DNA of 64,000 nucleotides from an uncultured Bacteroidales bacterium (GCA_900315175.1 OMYA01000004.1:124001-188000), one strand, 5' to 3'; positions 16,421 through 25,497 are shown, numbered from the stretch's first letter. Translations and numbers: made by a program. The notes: generated by a model not told the origin, from the sequence alone.

Positions 16421-16864
16421 ATGGAATTAGCATCACTGATTGTTTCCATCATTGCCTTAGCGGCTTCTGGTTTTACCTATTTCATCCATGATAGAAAAAT
16501 AAAGAAACAAGAAGCAACAATCAACGACTATCAGTTGACAAAACTTCATGAAGAAAAGATTGTGAATAAAAAAGCCCAATTAAGTGGTAGTATCACTATA
16601 TTTAAAAATGACGGGAAACGCATACTTAAAATCACTAATCATGGCAAAGCTACAGCCACAAATGTAAGAATGGAAGTTTTAAACGGAGTACATATTACCG
16701 CCTTTATCGATCCATTTCCTTTTGAACTACTTAACCCAACAGAGAGTTTTGAGATGACATTTTATATTCCCATGGGACCTTGTGGAAAATTAAAAGTAAA
16801 GTACATTTGGGATGATCCATATCAAAACAACAACGAATTTACACAGTTACTTCAGTTATATTGA
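16421..16864 (+). CDS. Small membrane-anchored protein in the restriction-modification operon
   Basis: 147 aa. An N-terminal transmembrane helix (LASLIVSIIALAASGFTYFI, residues ~3-22), a short Lys-rich helix, then a beta-sandwich-like domain (KAQLSGSITIFKNDGKRI, HGKATATNVRMEVLNG). This layout is common among small phage-defence-associated membrane proteins, but no family can be named. Its stop codon lies 2 nt before the hsdS ATG, so translation may be coupled. Confidence 0.7.
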   Translation: MELASLIVSIIALAASGFTYFIHDRKIKKQEATINDYQLTKLHEEKIVNKKAQLSGSITIFKNDGKRILKITNHGKATATNVRMEVLNGVHITAFIDPFPFELLNPTESFEMTFYIPMGPCGKLKVKYIWDDPYQNNNEFTQLLQLY

Positions 16865-16866
16865 TT

Positions 16867-18108
16867 ATGACAAAAGACAATCATATCCCGCAAGGCTACA
16901 AGCCCTCTCCCCTCGGCCTCATTCCCGAAGATTGGGAAGTGAAATATCTTGGTGATTTGTTAGCCAAACTAGCAAATGGTTTAACCTATGATGTTTCGGT
17001 GACCCAAGGACATCCCGTATCAAGAATAGAGACTATATCAAACGGAGTAATAAATTATTCAAAAGTAGGCCATATAGCAGACACAGAAGGATTAGAAGCA
17101 TACAAGATGCATAATGGAGATATCTTGTATAGTCACATCAACAGTTTAGCACACATTGGGAAAGTTGCATACTACGACGAAAAGCATGAATTGTATCATG
17201 GAATGAATCTTTTGCTACTTCGAGCAAACAATAACATTGAAAGCCGCTATTTGTATCTGTATCTACTAACGTCGCAATCTAAACATACCGCACAACTAAT
17301 TGCAAAACCTGCTGTTAATCAAGCGAGCATAAGTACCGAAGATGTTAGAAAAATAAAAATCGCCGTCCCCCCTCTCACCGAACAACAGCGTATTGTTTCC
17401 GTTCTTTCACTTTGGGACACCGCCATAGAGAAGCAGACTGCCCTGATTGAGCAACTCACCCTGCGCAAGCGTGGTCTTATGCATCAACTGCTCACGGGGA
17501 AGAAGCGGCTGAAAGGGTTTGGTGGGGAGTGGAAAGAGGTGAGGTTGGGAGAGATTGGCAAATTTGTCGGAGGCTGTGCTTTTAACGAACAAGAACAAGG
17601 AGGACAAACTGGCATCCCATTTTACAAAGTATCAGATATGAATTTGCCTGGCAACGAATCAAAAATGAACATCGCCAACAATTATGTAACACATGAACAA
17701 ATAGAGCGTCTTGGATATATTGTTATTGAAAATGAAGCTATAATTTTTGCAAAAGTTGGTGCCGCCATTGCTTTAGAAAGAAAGCGCTATGCAAAAAACT
17801 TTATCATAGACAATAACATGCTTGCCTACTTACCGAACAATAATGTTTGGTATATGAAATATTGGTTTGATAGCATTTCTCTTTCTAAATATATTCAGGT
17901 TGGTGCATTACCTTCATATAATGCTTCTGATTTATCAATTATCAAATTAAAAATGCCATCATTGAAAGAGCAAAACGCAATAGCATCAGTCTTGGTCAAT
18001 GCCGACAAAGAAATCGAGATACAAAAACAAAAACTGGCGGCCATGCAGGCGCAGAAGAAGGGGCTGATGCAGGTGCTGTTAACTGGGAAAAGGAGGATTA
18101 ATATATGA
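16867..18108 (+). CDS. hsdS: Type I restriction-modification specificity subunit HsdS
   Basis: 413 aa, normal length. Two target-recognition domains: residues ~15-175 and ~215-370. Each is followed by a conserved helix (LTEQQRIVSVLSLWDTAIEK and LKEQNAIASVLVNADKEIEI) ending in a LLTGKKRL or LLTGKRRI motif that spaces the two halves. HsdS binds the two parts of the bipartite DNA site. ATG 16867 is preferred to the TTG at 16861. The stop overlaps the next start as ATGA. Confidence 0.95.
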   Translation: MTKDNHIPQGYKPSPLGLIPEDWEVKYLGDLLAKLANGLTYDVSVTQGHPVSRIETISNGVINYSKVGHIADTEGLEAYKMHNGDILYSHINSLAHIGKVAYYDEKHELYHGMNLLLLRANNNIESRYLYLYLLTSQSKHTAQLIAKPAVNQASISTEDVRKIKIAVPPLTEQQRIVSVLSLWDTAIEKQTALIEQLTLRKRGLMHQLLTGKKRLKGFGGEWKEVRLGEIGKFVGGCAFNEQEQGGQTGIPFYKVSDMNLPGNESKMNIANNYVTHEQIERLGYIVIENEAIIFAKVGAAIALERKRYAKNFIIDNNMLAYLPNNNVWYMKYWFDSISLSKYIQVGALPSYNASDLSIIKLKMPSLKEQNAIASVLVNADKEIEIQKQKLAAMQAQKKGLMQVLLTGKRRINI

Positions 18109-19820
18109 ATAAAACAAAAATTTGTTGCTTAAGTCTTGACAAAAGCATTTGTGATGCACTATCAAAGACTTTTGAAGTATATGTCGGAAGTCTTGGAAAA
18201 CTAGTTGATGTAAAGGATCACAACCGACAATATGGAGAAACACATCTTTTACCAAATCACGATTTCCCACAAAATGTCCATGAATACGATATTTTTATAA
18301 GCGATTTGGCAAACTACGAAATTGTAAAATATAAAGAAGACGAGCACCAAAAAAATAATATTGTTGGCGAAACTGCAGATTACTTTATTTCATCACCTCC
18401 TTCAACCATATTTAATCCAATTCCTTTTAGCTGTATGATACTAAAGGACAAAACTATTAGTAGTCAAGGATCTCGTCCTATAATAAACGTGATTTTCCAA
18501 TTTGAGAAACAAGAGTTTAATTATACCATTCATGATATAGCGACATATAGCACCCAAAACGACTCACATTTCAAGGAAACAAATTATTCACTAACAAAAG
18601 ACTTTACAGATGAAACAATTTATGGCAATGAGATTTTGTTGTGTGATCCCCAAATTGCTTACACTTTGTTTGAACAATTTACTAATGAAATAAAATATCA
18701 TCAAACATTTGAACATCCCACAATATGGGACAACAACACACATAAAAGCATTCCAGACGACTCTTTCATCCCATTATTAAAAAACAAACATGGTCAGATT
18801 ATCTCATATATTTGGATTTCAGACAAGGAAGTAACGTTTATGCTTCCTCAGTTAGAATCAAAAAAGAAATTGCTTGACATATTATTCAAAGAGGTCTTAT
18901 ATAAACATTATTCTGAATACTTTCCTGAAGTTGAAACAATATCTTGGAAAAACAAAGCTCAATACTATCTTCCAAATCGACAGGATTTGGAAAGCAGGAA
19001 ACACGAAATAATTAAAAAATACGAAGAAGATATCGAAAATATCGAAAAGTCTATTCGGGAGAATAACCAAAAATATGAATTTCTGCACAATATTCTTACG
19101 GAAACTGGCGATACATTAGTTAAAAACGTCATAGAATACTTAAAATGGCTTGGCTTTGACAATGCTATTGAAAAGGATAAATCAGCTACTGATGGTTTAT
19201 TTGAGGAAGACATTCAAATTGATTTAGGAGTGAAAGGCCTCCTTATTATAGAAGTCAAAGGTCTTAATGGGACTTCAAAAGATTCAGAGTGCTCTCAAAT
19301 CAGCAAGATTAGACATCGGAGATGCAAAGAACGAAATAGATTTGATGTATATGCATTATATATTGTCAACAACGAGAGAAACGTCGAACCTTTGAAACGA
19401 ACCATTCCTCCGTTTAATGACAATCAAATACAAGATGCAATAAACGATGACAGAGGTTTGATGTACACATGGCAATTGTTTAATTTATACGTTAATATTG
19501 AAAACGGGTTTATCTCCAAAGAAGATGCACGTAATTGTTTTATACAAACTGGTTTAGTTGGTTTTACACCAACTTTGAAAGAGTTAGGCACACCATATAA
19601 GTTCTATCAAAATCACACAGTAATATGTGTTGAGTTAAATAATAACACAATTCATGTTGGCGATACACTTGCTTATGAAAATGACGGAAGATTTCATTCA
19701 ATTAAAGTCATCGAGATCCAACAAGAAGGAAAATCTTTCGATGAAATTGCCAATGGAAAAGTTGGAATCAATGTCGATCAAGCAGTGCCAGAGATAAAAA
19801 TGTTGTATCTTAAACAATAA
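18105..19820 (+). CDS. PD-(D/E)XK-domain protein with EF-Tu-domain-like tail, coupled to hsdS
   Basis: 571 aa, not matched to a named family. Visible order: an N-terminal domain (~1-285) with no recognised motif; a coiled coil (~290-330, SRKHEIIKKYEEDIENIEKS); a PD-(D/E)XK nuclease-like core (~335-460) with VKNVIEYLKWLGF, EEDIQIDLG (D369 or D373) and LLIIEVKG (E383, K385) followed by a basic stretch KIRHRRCKERNRFD; and a C-terminal small beta-barrel (~500-571) whose IHVGDTLAYEN and IANGKVGINV resemble EF-Tu domain II and related barrels. Start overlaps the hsdS stop (ATGA) after an AGGAGG. It lies between hsdS and hsdR, is very AT-rich, and probably adds a second nuclease or sensing activity. 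Confidence 0.75.
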   Translation: MNKTKICCLSLDKSICDALSKTFEVYVGSLGKLVDVKDHNRQYGETHLLPNHDFPQNVHEYDIFISDLANYEIVKYKEDEHQKNNIVGETADYFISSPPSTIFNPIPFSCMILKDKTISSQGSRPIINVIFQFEKQEFNYTIHDIATYSTQNDSHFKETNYSLTKDFTDETIYGNEILLCDPQIAYTLFEQFTNEIKYHQTFEHPTIWDNNTHKSIPDDSFIPLLKNKHGQIISYIWISDKEVTFMLPQLESKKKLLDILFKEVLYKHYSEYFPEVETISWKNKAQYYLPNRQDLESRKHEIIKKYEEDIENIEKSIRENNQKYEFLHNILTETGDTLVKNVIEYLKWLGFDNAIEKDKSATDGLFEEDIQIDLGVKGLLIIEVKGLNGTSKDSECSQISKIRHRRCKERNRFDVYALYIVNNERNVEPLKRTIPPFNDNQIQDAINDDRGLMYTWQLFNLYVNIENGFISKEDARNCFIQTGLVGFTPTLKELGTPYKFYQNHTVICVELNNNTIHVGDTLAYENDGRFHSIKVIEIQQEGKSFDEIANGKVGINVDQAVPEIKMLYLKQ

Positions 19821-19852
19821 CAAAACGACAATAGCGATAAAAACATAAAATC

Positions 19853-22800
19853 ATGCCCCTCATCTCCTTCAAAGAAAACAACATAAGCCAACAACCGGCG
19901 CTGGAGCTGCTGCATAAGCTGGGCTATAAGTATCTGTCGCCGGAGGAAGCCCTGAAAATGCGCGGAGAGAAGACCTCCAACGTGTTGCTGGAAGAGGTTT
20001 TAAGGCAACAGCTGCGCGAGCTCAACTCCATCCGCATCGGCAGTCACAACGAGGCTCGTTTTTCGGAACAGAACATCGAAAACGGCATAGTAGCACTGCG
20101 CAACGTGCCGATGGAAGGCGGCTATATCAACGGCAACGAGACAGTGTATAACATGCTCACCCTCGGCAAGGCTTTCGAGCAGAGCATCGACGGCGACAAT
20201 AAAAGCTATACCATGCGCTACATCGACTGGGAGCATCCCGAGAACAACGTGTATCACGTTACGGAAGAGTTTGCGGTCACACGAGCTGGAATGAACGACA
20301 CTTATCGCCCCGACATAGTGCTGTTTGTAAACGGCATCCCGCTGGTTATAATCGAATGCAAACGTCCAGATGTAAAAGGCGCTGAGGAACAAGCCATATC
20401 GCAACATCTGCGCAATCAGCAGGAAGACGGCATCAGAGGTCTGTATGTTTATAGCGCACTGCTTCTCGCTATCGGAAACAGTTTCGGCGACTATGCCACA
20501 ACTGGCTCTCCAGCCAAATTCTGGAGTAAATGGCACGAGATGTTTGTAAATAATGAGAAAGAAGCCGCATATCGCTCACGTTTGTTCAATTTGGTTAACG
20601 AAAACCATGAGATAACTCGCGAGCCGACGGTTCAAGATGAATATCTCTACAATCTTTGCCGTCCGGAACGCCTGCTCGAACTGATGTTTCATTTCACCAT
20701 TTTCGACGCTGGAATAAAGAAACTCACCCGTTATCAGCAATATTTCACTGTCAACCAGACTGTGGATAGGGTGAAAACCATTGAAGCAGGTCACAGAAAC
20801 GGCGGCGTGGTTTGGCACACACAAGGTAGCGGCAAGTCACTGACAATGGTGATGTTAGCGCAAAAGATAGCGCAAGAGCCGAGTATCAGGAATCCGCGTA
20901 TCGTGCTTGTCACCGACCGCACCGATTTGGACAGCCAGATAACTGGAACATTCCGTAAATGCGGCAAAGAAGTGGAAAATGCCACGACAGGAAAACGTCT
21001 CGTCGAACTCCTCGAAAGTGACACTGACGCTATAATCACCACTGTTATCAACAAGTTTGAGACGGCTATCAAAACGATAAAAGCACCACTAACTAACCCG
21101 AACATCTTCGTTTTAATTGACGAGGCGCACCGCAGCCAATACAAGGAAATGGCCATTCAGATGAACCGCGTGCTGCCAAACGCATGTAAGATTGCATTCA
21201 CTGGTACTCCTCTGATGAGGAAGGACAAAAACACGGCACAGACATTCGGCGGAATTATTAGACCTGTTTACACGGTGAAGCAGGCTGTTATCGATAAGGC
21301 GGTTGTGCCGCTATTGTATGAAGGACGCATTGTGTCTCAATCAGTTGCGGAAGGTCCAATCGACAGTTTCTTCAACCAAGTCTGTGAGGATTTGACTGAA
21401 TACCAAACTGCCGACCTTAAAAAGAAATTCTCTCGAACCGATATTATCAACCAGACAGAGCAGCGTATTTATTCCATAGCCACCGACATTTCAAAGCATT
21501 ACGCCGACAACTGGCAAAACACAGGCTTTAAGGCAATGCTTGTAACACCTAAGAAACGTGTTGCCATTCTTTATAAAAAATATTTGGATGAAATCGGAAA
21601 GGTGTCATCGGAAGTACTAATTACCGCGCCTGACGACCGTGAAGGCGAAGAAGTGGCATACGGCGACACACCTCAGGAAGTCAAGAGCTTCTGGAAGCAG
21701 ATGATGGACGAGCATGGAACGCCTCAGAAATATCAGGAAAACCTGATTTCACGTTTCAAGAAACAGGAGCATCCTGAGATAATGATAGTCGTTGACAAGC
21801 TTCTTACCGGTTTTGACGAGCCCAAAGTAGCTGTCATGTATCTTGACCGTCCACTTCAAGGTCATAATCTTTTGCAAGCGGTGGCGCGAGTAAATCGTAC
21901 ATGCGAAGGCAAAGATTATGGATATATCATTGATTATTATGGAGTTTTGTCGGAATTGGATGCGGCAATGACCTTGTATTCAGATTATGACGAGGAAGAA
22001 CAGCAGGTGTTTCACGACACTCTTGTCCCTGTTGGAGATAAAATTGCCGAGTTACCACAAAAGTACTCCGAGCTTTGGGATATGTTCAAGATGATTCCGA
22101 ACAAACGGGATCTGGAAGCATACGCACAATCACTGAGAATGGAAGACCGCCGACATGAATTCTATGATAGATTATCGGCATTTTCGTCGGTATTACAATT
22201 GGCACTTTCCACTTTGGAGTTTCATAAAAACACTGATGAAAAGACCATTCAGCGTTACAAAGACGACCTCAACATGTTCTCAAAGCTGCGGACAGCAGTT
22301 CAGTTGCGCTATTCCGACACTGTAGATTACAAGAAATACGAGGCGAGAATCGAAAAGCTCATCAACCATCATGTTGAAAGCGACGCAGTGAAAGTAATCA
22401 CAAATTTGGTTAACATTTTCGACAAAGAAGATTTCCAGAAAGAGGTTGACAGCATCGTCGGAACTACTGCAAAAGCTGATACTATAGCATCGCGAACAGC
22501 CAAGTATATCAAGGAAAACATGGATTCAGACCCCGCCTTCTACAAAAAGTTCTCGCAACTGATAAAAGAGACTATTGAAGCATACGAGCAAGGTCGTTTG
22601 AGCGACAACGAATATCTGGAAAGGATGATGCAATACAAGGAAAACGTGTTGAATCATACCGACAGCGAGCTTCCGGTTGAGTTTGAGCACAACAATACCG
22701 CCAAAGCATTCTACGGCATCGCATTGGAGAACTACAAGCGTTTATTCCCAGAAATGCCGTTTAAAGAGATGGCGTTTGCGACAGCGAAAGCTTTTGACGA

Positions 22801-23005
22801 GATAATTCGTAAAAACGTTGTCGTTGATGACTCCATTATGGTCGATTGGCAATCGAAAAGCGACATTATCGGACGAATGAAAATCGAGCTTGAAGACGAA
22901 CTGATAGACAACGTGAAACGCAAATATGCGCTTGATTTCTCGTTTGACGACATGGATATTATTATTGACGGATGTGTGGACGTGGCGAAGATATGGATAC
23001 GATAA
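19853..23005 (+). CDS. hsdR: Type I restriction enzyme HsdR subunit
   Basis: 1050 aa, normal length. HsdR translocates DNA and cuts away from the recognition site. PD-(D/E)XK nuclease motif in the N-terminal domain (RPDIVLFVNG, then VIIECKRPD with E168 and K170). Helicase motor: Walker A VVWHTQGSGKSLTM (K328), LVTDRTDLDSQ, DEAH in LIDEAHRSQ, FTGTPL, and the motif VI-like LLQAVARVNRTCEG. The C-terminal helical domain binds HsdM. The last 13 nt overlap the next gene. Confidence 0.96.
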   Translation: MPLISFKENNISQQPALELLHKLGYKYLSPEEALKMRGEKTSNVLLEEVLRQQLRELNSIRIGSHNEARFSEQNIENGIVALRNVPMEGGYINGNETVYNMLTLGKAFEQSIDGDNKSYTMRYIDWEHPENNVYHVTEEFAVTRAGMNDTYRPDIVLFVNGIPLVIIECKRPDVKGAEEQAISQHLRNQQEDGIRGLYVYSALLLAIGNSFGDYATTGSPAKFWSKWHEMFVNNEKEAAYRSRLFNLVNENHEITREPTVQDEYLYNLCRPERLLELMFHFTIFDAGIKKLTRYQQYFTVNQTVDRVKTIEAGHRNGGVVWHTQGSGKSLTMVMLAQKIAQEPSIRNPRIVLVTDRTDLDSQITGTFRKCGKEVENATTGKRLVELLESDTDAIITTVINKFETAIKTIKAPLTNPNIFVLIDEAHRSQYKEMAIQMNRVLPNACKIAFTGTPLMRKDKNTAQTFGGIIRPVYTVKQAVIDKAVVPLLYEGRIVSQSVAEGPIDSFFNQVCEDLTEYQTADLKKKFSRTDIINQTEQRIYSIATDISKHYADNWQNTGFKAMLVTPKKRVAILYKKYLDEIGKVSSEVLITAPDDREGEEVAYGDTPQEVKSFWKQMMDEHGTPQKYQENLISRFKKQEHPEIMIVVDKLLTGFDEPKVAVMYLDRPLQGHNLLQAVARVNRTCEGKDYGYIIDYYGVLSELDAAMTLYSDYDEEEQQVFHDTLVPVGDKIAELPQKYSELWDMFKMIPNKRDLEAYAQSLRMEDRRHEFYDRLSAFSSVLQLALSTLEFHKNTDEKTIQRYKDDLNMFSKLRTAVQLRYSDTVDYKKYEARIEKLINHHVESDAVKVITNLVNIFDKEDFQKEVDSIVGTTAKADTIASRTAKYIKENMDSDPAFYKKFSQLIKETIEAYEQGRLSDNEYLERMMQYKENVLNHTDSELPVEFEHNNTAKAFYGIALENYKRLFPEMPFKEMAFATAKAFDEIIRKNVVVDDSIMVDWQSKSDIIGRMKIELEDELIDNVKRKYALDFSFDDMDIIIDGCVDVAKIWIR

Positions 23006-23700
23006 AAGGCGACAGCATAACATACGGTTCAACCGTTATTGACTACGACATTGAATTTGCTCCGAGGAAAACTCTTGGAATCAAAGTAAATCCTGATGGT
23101 TCGGTGTGTCTCAAAGCGCCAGTTGATGCCACGACGGAAGACATCCAGCTGAAAGTCAGGAAGAAAGCGGCATGGATTCTAAAGCAAAAACGCTATTTTG
23201 AATCATTTGGAACGCCAACAACTGAAAGGCAATACATCAGCGGCGAGTCGCATCTTTATCTGGGACGGCAATATATGTTGCGCATAAAAGAATCATCGTT
23301 GAATGCCGTTCATTATCAAAACAACATCATCGAAATTGAGTGTCGCGACAAAAAAGATGCCGAAAAACTATTGAAAAAATGGTATCTTGAGCGTGCAAAA
23401 GTCAAATTTAACGAATATTCGCAGCCGATAATTGAACATTTTTCTACTTTGGGAGTTAAGCCTAACAAACTGACTGTAAAAAAGATGGATAAAAGGTGGG
23501 GCTATTGCACACCTGATGGCTGCATATCTTTAAATCCAAGATTGATTTACGCTCCGAGATGCTGCATTGAGTATGTAATAACCCACGAATTGTGTCATTT
23601 GGTTTATCGCAACCACACTAAAGATTTTTATGCATTGTTGTCGAAAGAAATGCCACATTGGGAAAAATGGAAGATGAAACTAGAAAGAATGTTGGTGTAA
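22993..23700 (+). CDS. YgjP/SprT-like M48-type metallopeptidase (DUF45)
   Basis: 235 aa. The zinc motif HELCH (H198, E199, H202) is followed by the third ligand in RNHTKDF (H208), as in the YgjP family. A preceding segment (KPNKLTVKKMDKRWGYCTPDG) is also conserved in the family. Starts 13 nt inside hsdR; I chose ATG 22993 over 22972. Such genes often trail hsdR in type I loci; whether the peptidase turns over HsdR or acts in defence is unknown. Confidence 0.88.
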   Translation: MDTIKGDSITYGSTVIDYDIEFAPRKTLGIKVNPDGSVCLKAPVDATTEDIQLKVRKKAAWILKQKRYFESFGTPTTERQYISGESHLYLGRQYMLRIKESSLNAVHYQNNIIEIECRDKKDAEKLLKKWYLERAKVKFNEYSQPIIEHFSTLGVKPNKLTVKKMDKRWGYCTPDGCISLNPRLIYAPRCCIEYVITHELCHLVYRNHTKDFYALLSKEMPHWEKWKMKLERMLV

Positions 23701-23713
23701 AAGAATTATTTAC

Positions 23714-23721
23714 TAATTTTG
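23714..23721 (+). promoter_or_regulatory. -7 element of the sufS promoter
   Basis: TAATTTTG, with TTGG at 23692-23695 at about the right spacing, right after the peptidase stop. It gives sufS independence from the island operon. Confidence 0.6.
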
Positions 23722-23740
23722 CAAACTAAATTATACGATT

Positions 23741-25003
23741 TTGAATCATCTCGATATAGATAAGATAAGGGCTCAGTTCCCGGTGCTTGACCAGCAGGTT
23801 TATGGCAAGCCGCTGGTGTATTTCGACAACGCCGCGACGACGCAGAAACCGCTTTGCGTCATTGAGCGCGAGCGCGATTACTACCTGCATGAGAACTGCA
23901 ACATCCACCGCGGAGTGCATTACCTCAGCCAGATGGCGACGGAGGCTTACGAAAACGCCCGCAAGACCGTGGCACAGTTCATCAATGCGCGACAGCCACA
24001 GGAGATTGTGTTCACCAGAGGCACAACAGAATCCCTGAATTTGCTGGCAACCTCGTTGGGGCAACTTCTTGTGGGTGAAGGAGATAAGGTGGTGGTGAGC
24101 GCCATGGAGCATCATTCAAACATGGTGCCGTGGCAGCAGTTTTTAGACAGGATTAACAGGACGGAATTAGACAGGATTAACAAGATTAACAGGATTAATA
24201 ATCTCCTTGTCATCCGGATGGACAAGAACGGCGTTCTTGACTTGAACCATTATGAGGAATTGCTTAAGCAGAGACCGAAAATCGTTTCTATCGCTCACAT
24301 TTCCAATACATTAGGCACAGTGAACCCTATCAAGGAGATGATAGCGATGGCGCACAAATACGGCATTCCTGTGGTGGTTGACGGAGCACAGTCGATGGCG
24401 CACCAAGTGATTGACGTTCAAGACCTCGACTGCGACTTTTACGTGTTTTCAGGTCATAAGATGTATGCTCCTATGGGCATAGGCGGACTTTATGGCAAGA
24501 TGGAATGGCTTGAGAAGATGCCTCCGTATCAGTTTGGCGGCGAGATGGTCGACACCGTGAGCTTCGAGAAGACCACGTTCAACAAAGTGCCGTTCAAGTT
24601 CGAGGCTGGGACACCTAATGTGGGCGCTGCCTTGGGATTGGAGACAGCCGTCAAGTTTATCCAAAGCTTTGACCGTCAAGAAGTTGAGGCTTACGAAGAT
24701 GAGCTTCTGAGATATGCCACCGAGCAACTTTCAGGCATAGAAGGCATGCGTTTCATCGGGCAGGCTCCGAAGCGTAACGGACTGGTTTCGTTTGTGATAG
24801 ACGGCATCCATCCTTACGATTTGGGCACCATCATCGACAAGATGGGCGTTGCAGTGCGCACGGGACATCATTGCGCCGAGCCGGTGATGACGTTCTTCGG
24901 CATCCCGGGAACGGTCCGCGCCTCGTTCGCAATGTATAACACTAAAGAAGAAATTGATATTTTTGTAAAAGCAGTTGACAAAGCAGCAAACATGTTAAGA
25001 TGA
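23741..25003 (+). CDS. sufS: Cysteine desulfurase SufS
   Basis: 420 aa, PLP-dependent; it takes sulfur from L-cysteine for Fe-S assembly. Schiff-base lysine in FSGHKMYAPMG (K240) and sulfur-carrying cysteine in AVRTGHHCAEP (C378). The first usable start is TTG at 23741. The segment encoding WQQFLDRINRTELDRINKIN is lengthened by about 13 residues against relatives; its DNA is a tandem ACAGGATTAAC repeat (24144-24202) that stays in frame. Confidence 0.95.
   Translation: MNHLDIDKIRAQFPVLDQQVYGKPLVYFDNAATTQKPLCVIERERDYYLHENCNIHRGVHYLSQMATEAYENARKTVAQFINARQPQEIVFTRGTTESLNLLATSLGQLLVGEGDKVVVSAMEHHSNMVPWQQFLDRINRTELDRINKINRINNLLVIRMDKNGVLDLNHYEELLKQRPKIVSIAHISNTLGTVNPIKEMIAMAHKYGIPVVVDGAQSMAHQVIDVQDLDCDFYVFSGHKMYAPMGIGGLYGKMEWLEKMPPYQFGGEMVDTVSFEKTTFNKVPFKFEAGTPNVGAALGLETAVKFIQSFDRQEVEAYEDELLRYATEQLSGIEGMRFIGQAPKRNGLVSFVIDGIHPYDLGTIIDKMGVAVRTGHHCAEPVMTFFGIPGTVRASFAMYNTKEEIDIFVKAVDKAANMLR
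24144..24202. repeat. Tandem ACAGGATTAAC repeat inside sufS
   Basis: Three to four degenerate copies of ACAGGATTAAC encode RINR/RINK/RINN in SufS. One 15-mer is shared with 1658-1672, and its reverse complement occurs at 2689-2703. Confidence 0.85.
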
Positions 25004-25081
25004 GCCATTAGCGATAAGCCATTAGCCATTAGAAAACAAGCTAACGGCTAATGGCTAATGGCTAAAGGCTAATAGCTAAAA
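25004..25081. repeat. AGCCATTAG/CTAATGGCT inverted heptamer repeat
   Basis: AGCCATTAGCCATTAG on the left (25015-25032) faces CTAATGGCTAATGGCT (25048-25063) across a short loop. This long hairpin fills the whole sufS-sufE gap. A related array is at 26860-26920. Confidence 0.8.
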
Positions 25082-25083
25082 AT

Positions 25084-25497
25084 ATGACAATAAAAGAAAT
25101 TCAAGATTCAATAGTCGAGGAATTCTCGATGTTCGACGACTGGATGGACCGCTACGCTATGCTCATCGAGATGGGCAAGGAGTGCCCGATAATCGACCCG
25201 CAGTATCGTAACGACAACTACCTCATAAACGGCTGTCAGTCAAGGGTTTGGCTTCATGCCGAGAAGAGAGACGGCAAGATTTATTTCACCGCCGACAGCG
25301 ACGCCGTCATCACCAAAGGCATCATCAACTTATTAATAAAGGTGTTCTCGGGACAGACTCCAGCCGATATCTTGGCGGCGGATATGAGCTTTTTGGATGA
25401 GATAGGCTTGAAGGAGCACCTCTCTCCCACCCGTTCTAATGGGTTGCTGAGTATGGTGAAACAGATGATGTTGTATGCAGAAGTAATGAACGGATAA
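25084..25497 (+). CDS. sufE: Sulfur acceptor SufE
   Basis: 137 aa. SufE takes persulfide sulfur from SufS and hands it to SufBCD. The catalytic cysteine is C51 in LINGCQSRVW, the same place as in E. coli SufE. The final codons (NGLLSMVKQMMLYAEVM) match the C-terminal helix. The stop codon lies inside a 20-bp palindrome (25492-25511). Confidence 0.94.
   Translation: MTIKEIQDSIVEEFSMFDDWMDRYAMLIEMGKECPIIDPQYRNDNYLINGCQSRVWLHAEKRDGKIYFTADSDAVITKGIINLLIKVFSGQTPADILAADMSFLDEIGLKEHLSPTRSNGLLSMVKQMMLYAEVMNG

Larger units (their letters stand above)
13095..23700 (+). other. Type I restriction-modification island splitting the suf genes
   Basis: Nine co-directional genes: half-HsdS, HsdM, DinD homologue, two small unknown ORFs, HsdS, PD-(D/E)XK protein, HsdR and a YgjP-type peptidase. 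The left limit is the promoter after the terminator at 13041; the right limit is the peptidase stop just before the sufS promoter. Several genes (13.1-13.7 kb, 16.1-19.8 kb) are visibly more AT-rich than the flanking suf genes. No integrase, transposase, tRNA junction or clear direct repeats were found at the ends. Confidence 0.8.

Noticed and set aside
13095..23700. Invertible HsdS system with inverted repeats between the half HsdS and full HsdS
   Set aside because: No shared inverted repeats or recombinase gene found; the conserved helices of the two S proteins differ.
12983..23740. Island integrated as a prophage or by a tyrosine recombinase
   Set aside because: No integrase, phage structural genes or obvious attachment-site repeats at either boundary.
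25004..25081. Repeated AGCCATTAG units could be a CRISPR array
   Set aside because: Units are 7-10 nt and contiguous with no spacers, and no cas genes are present.
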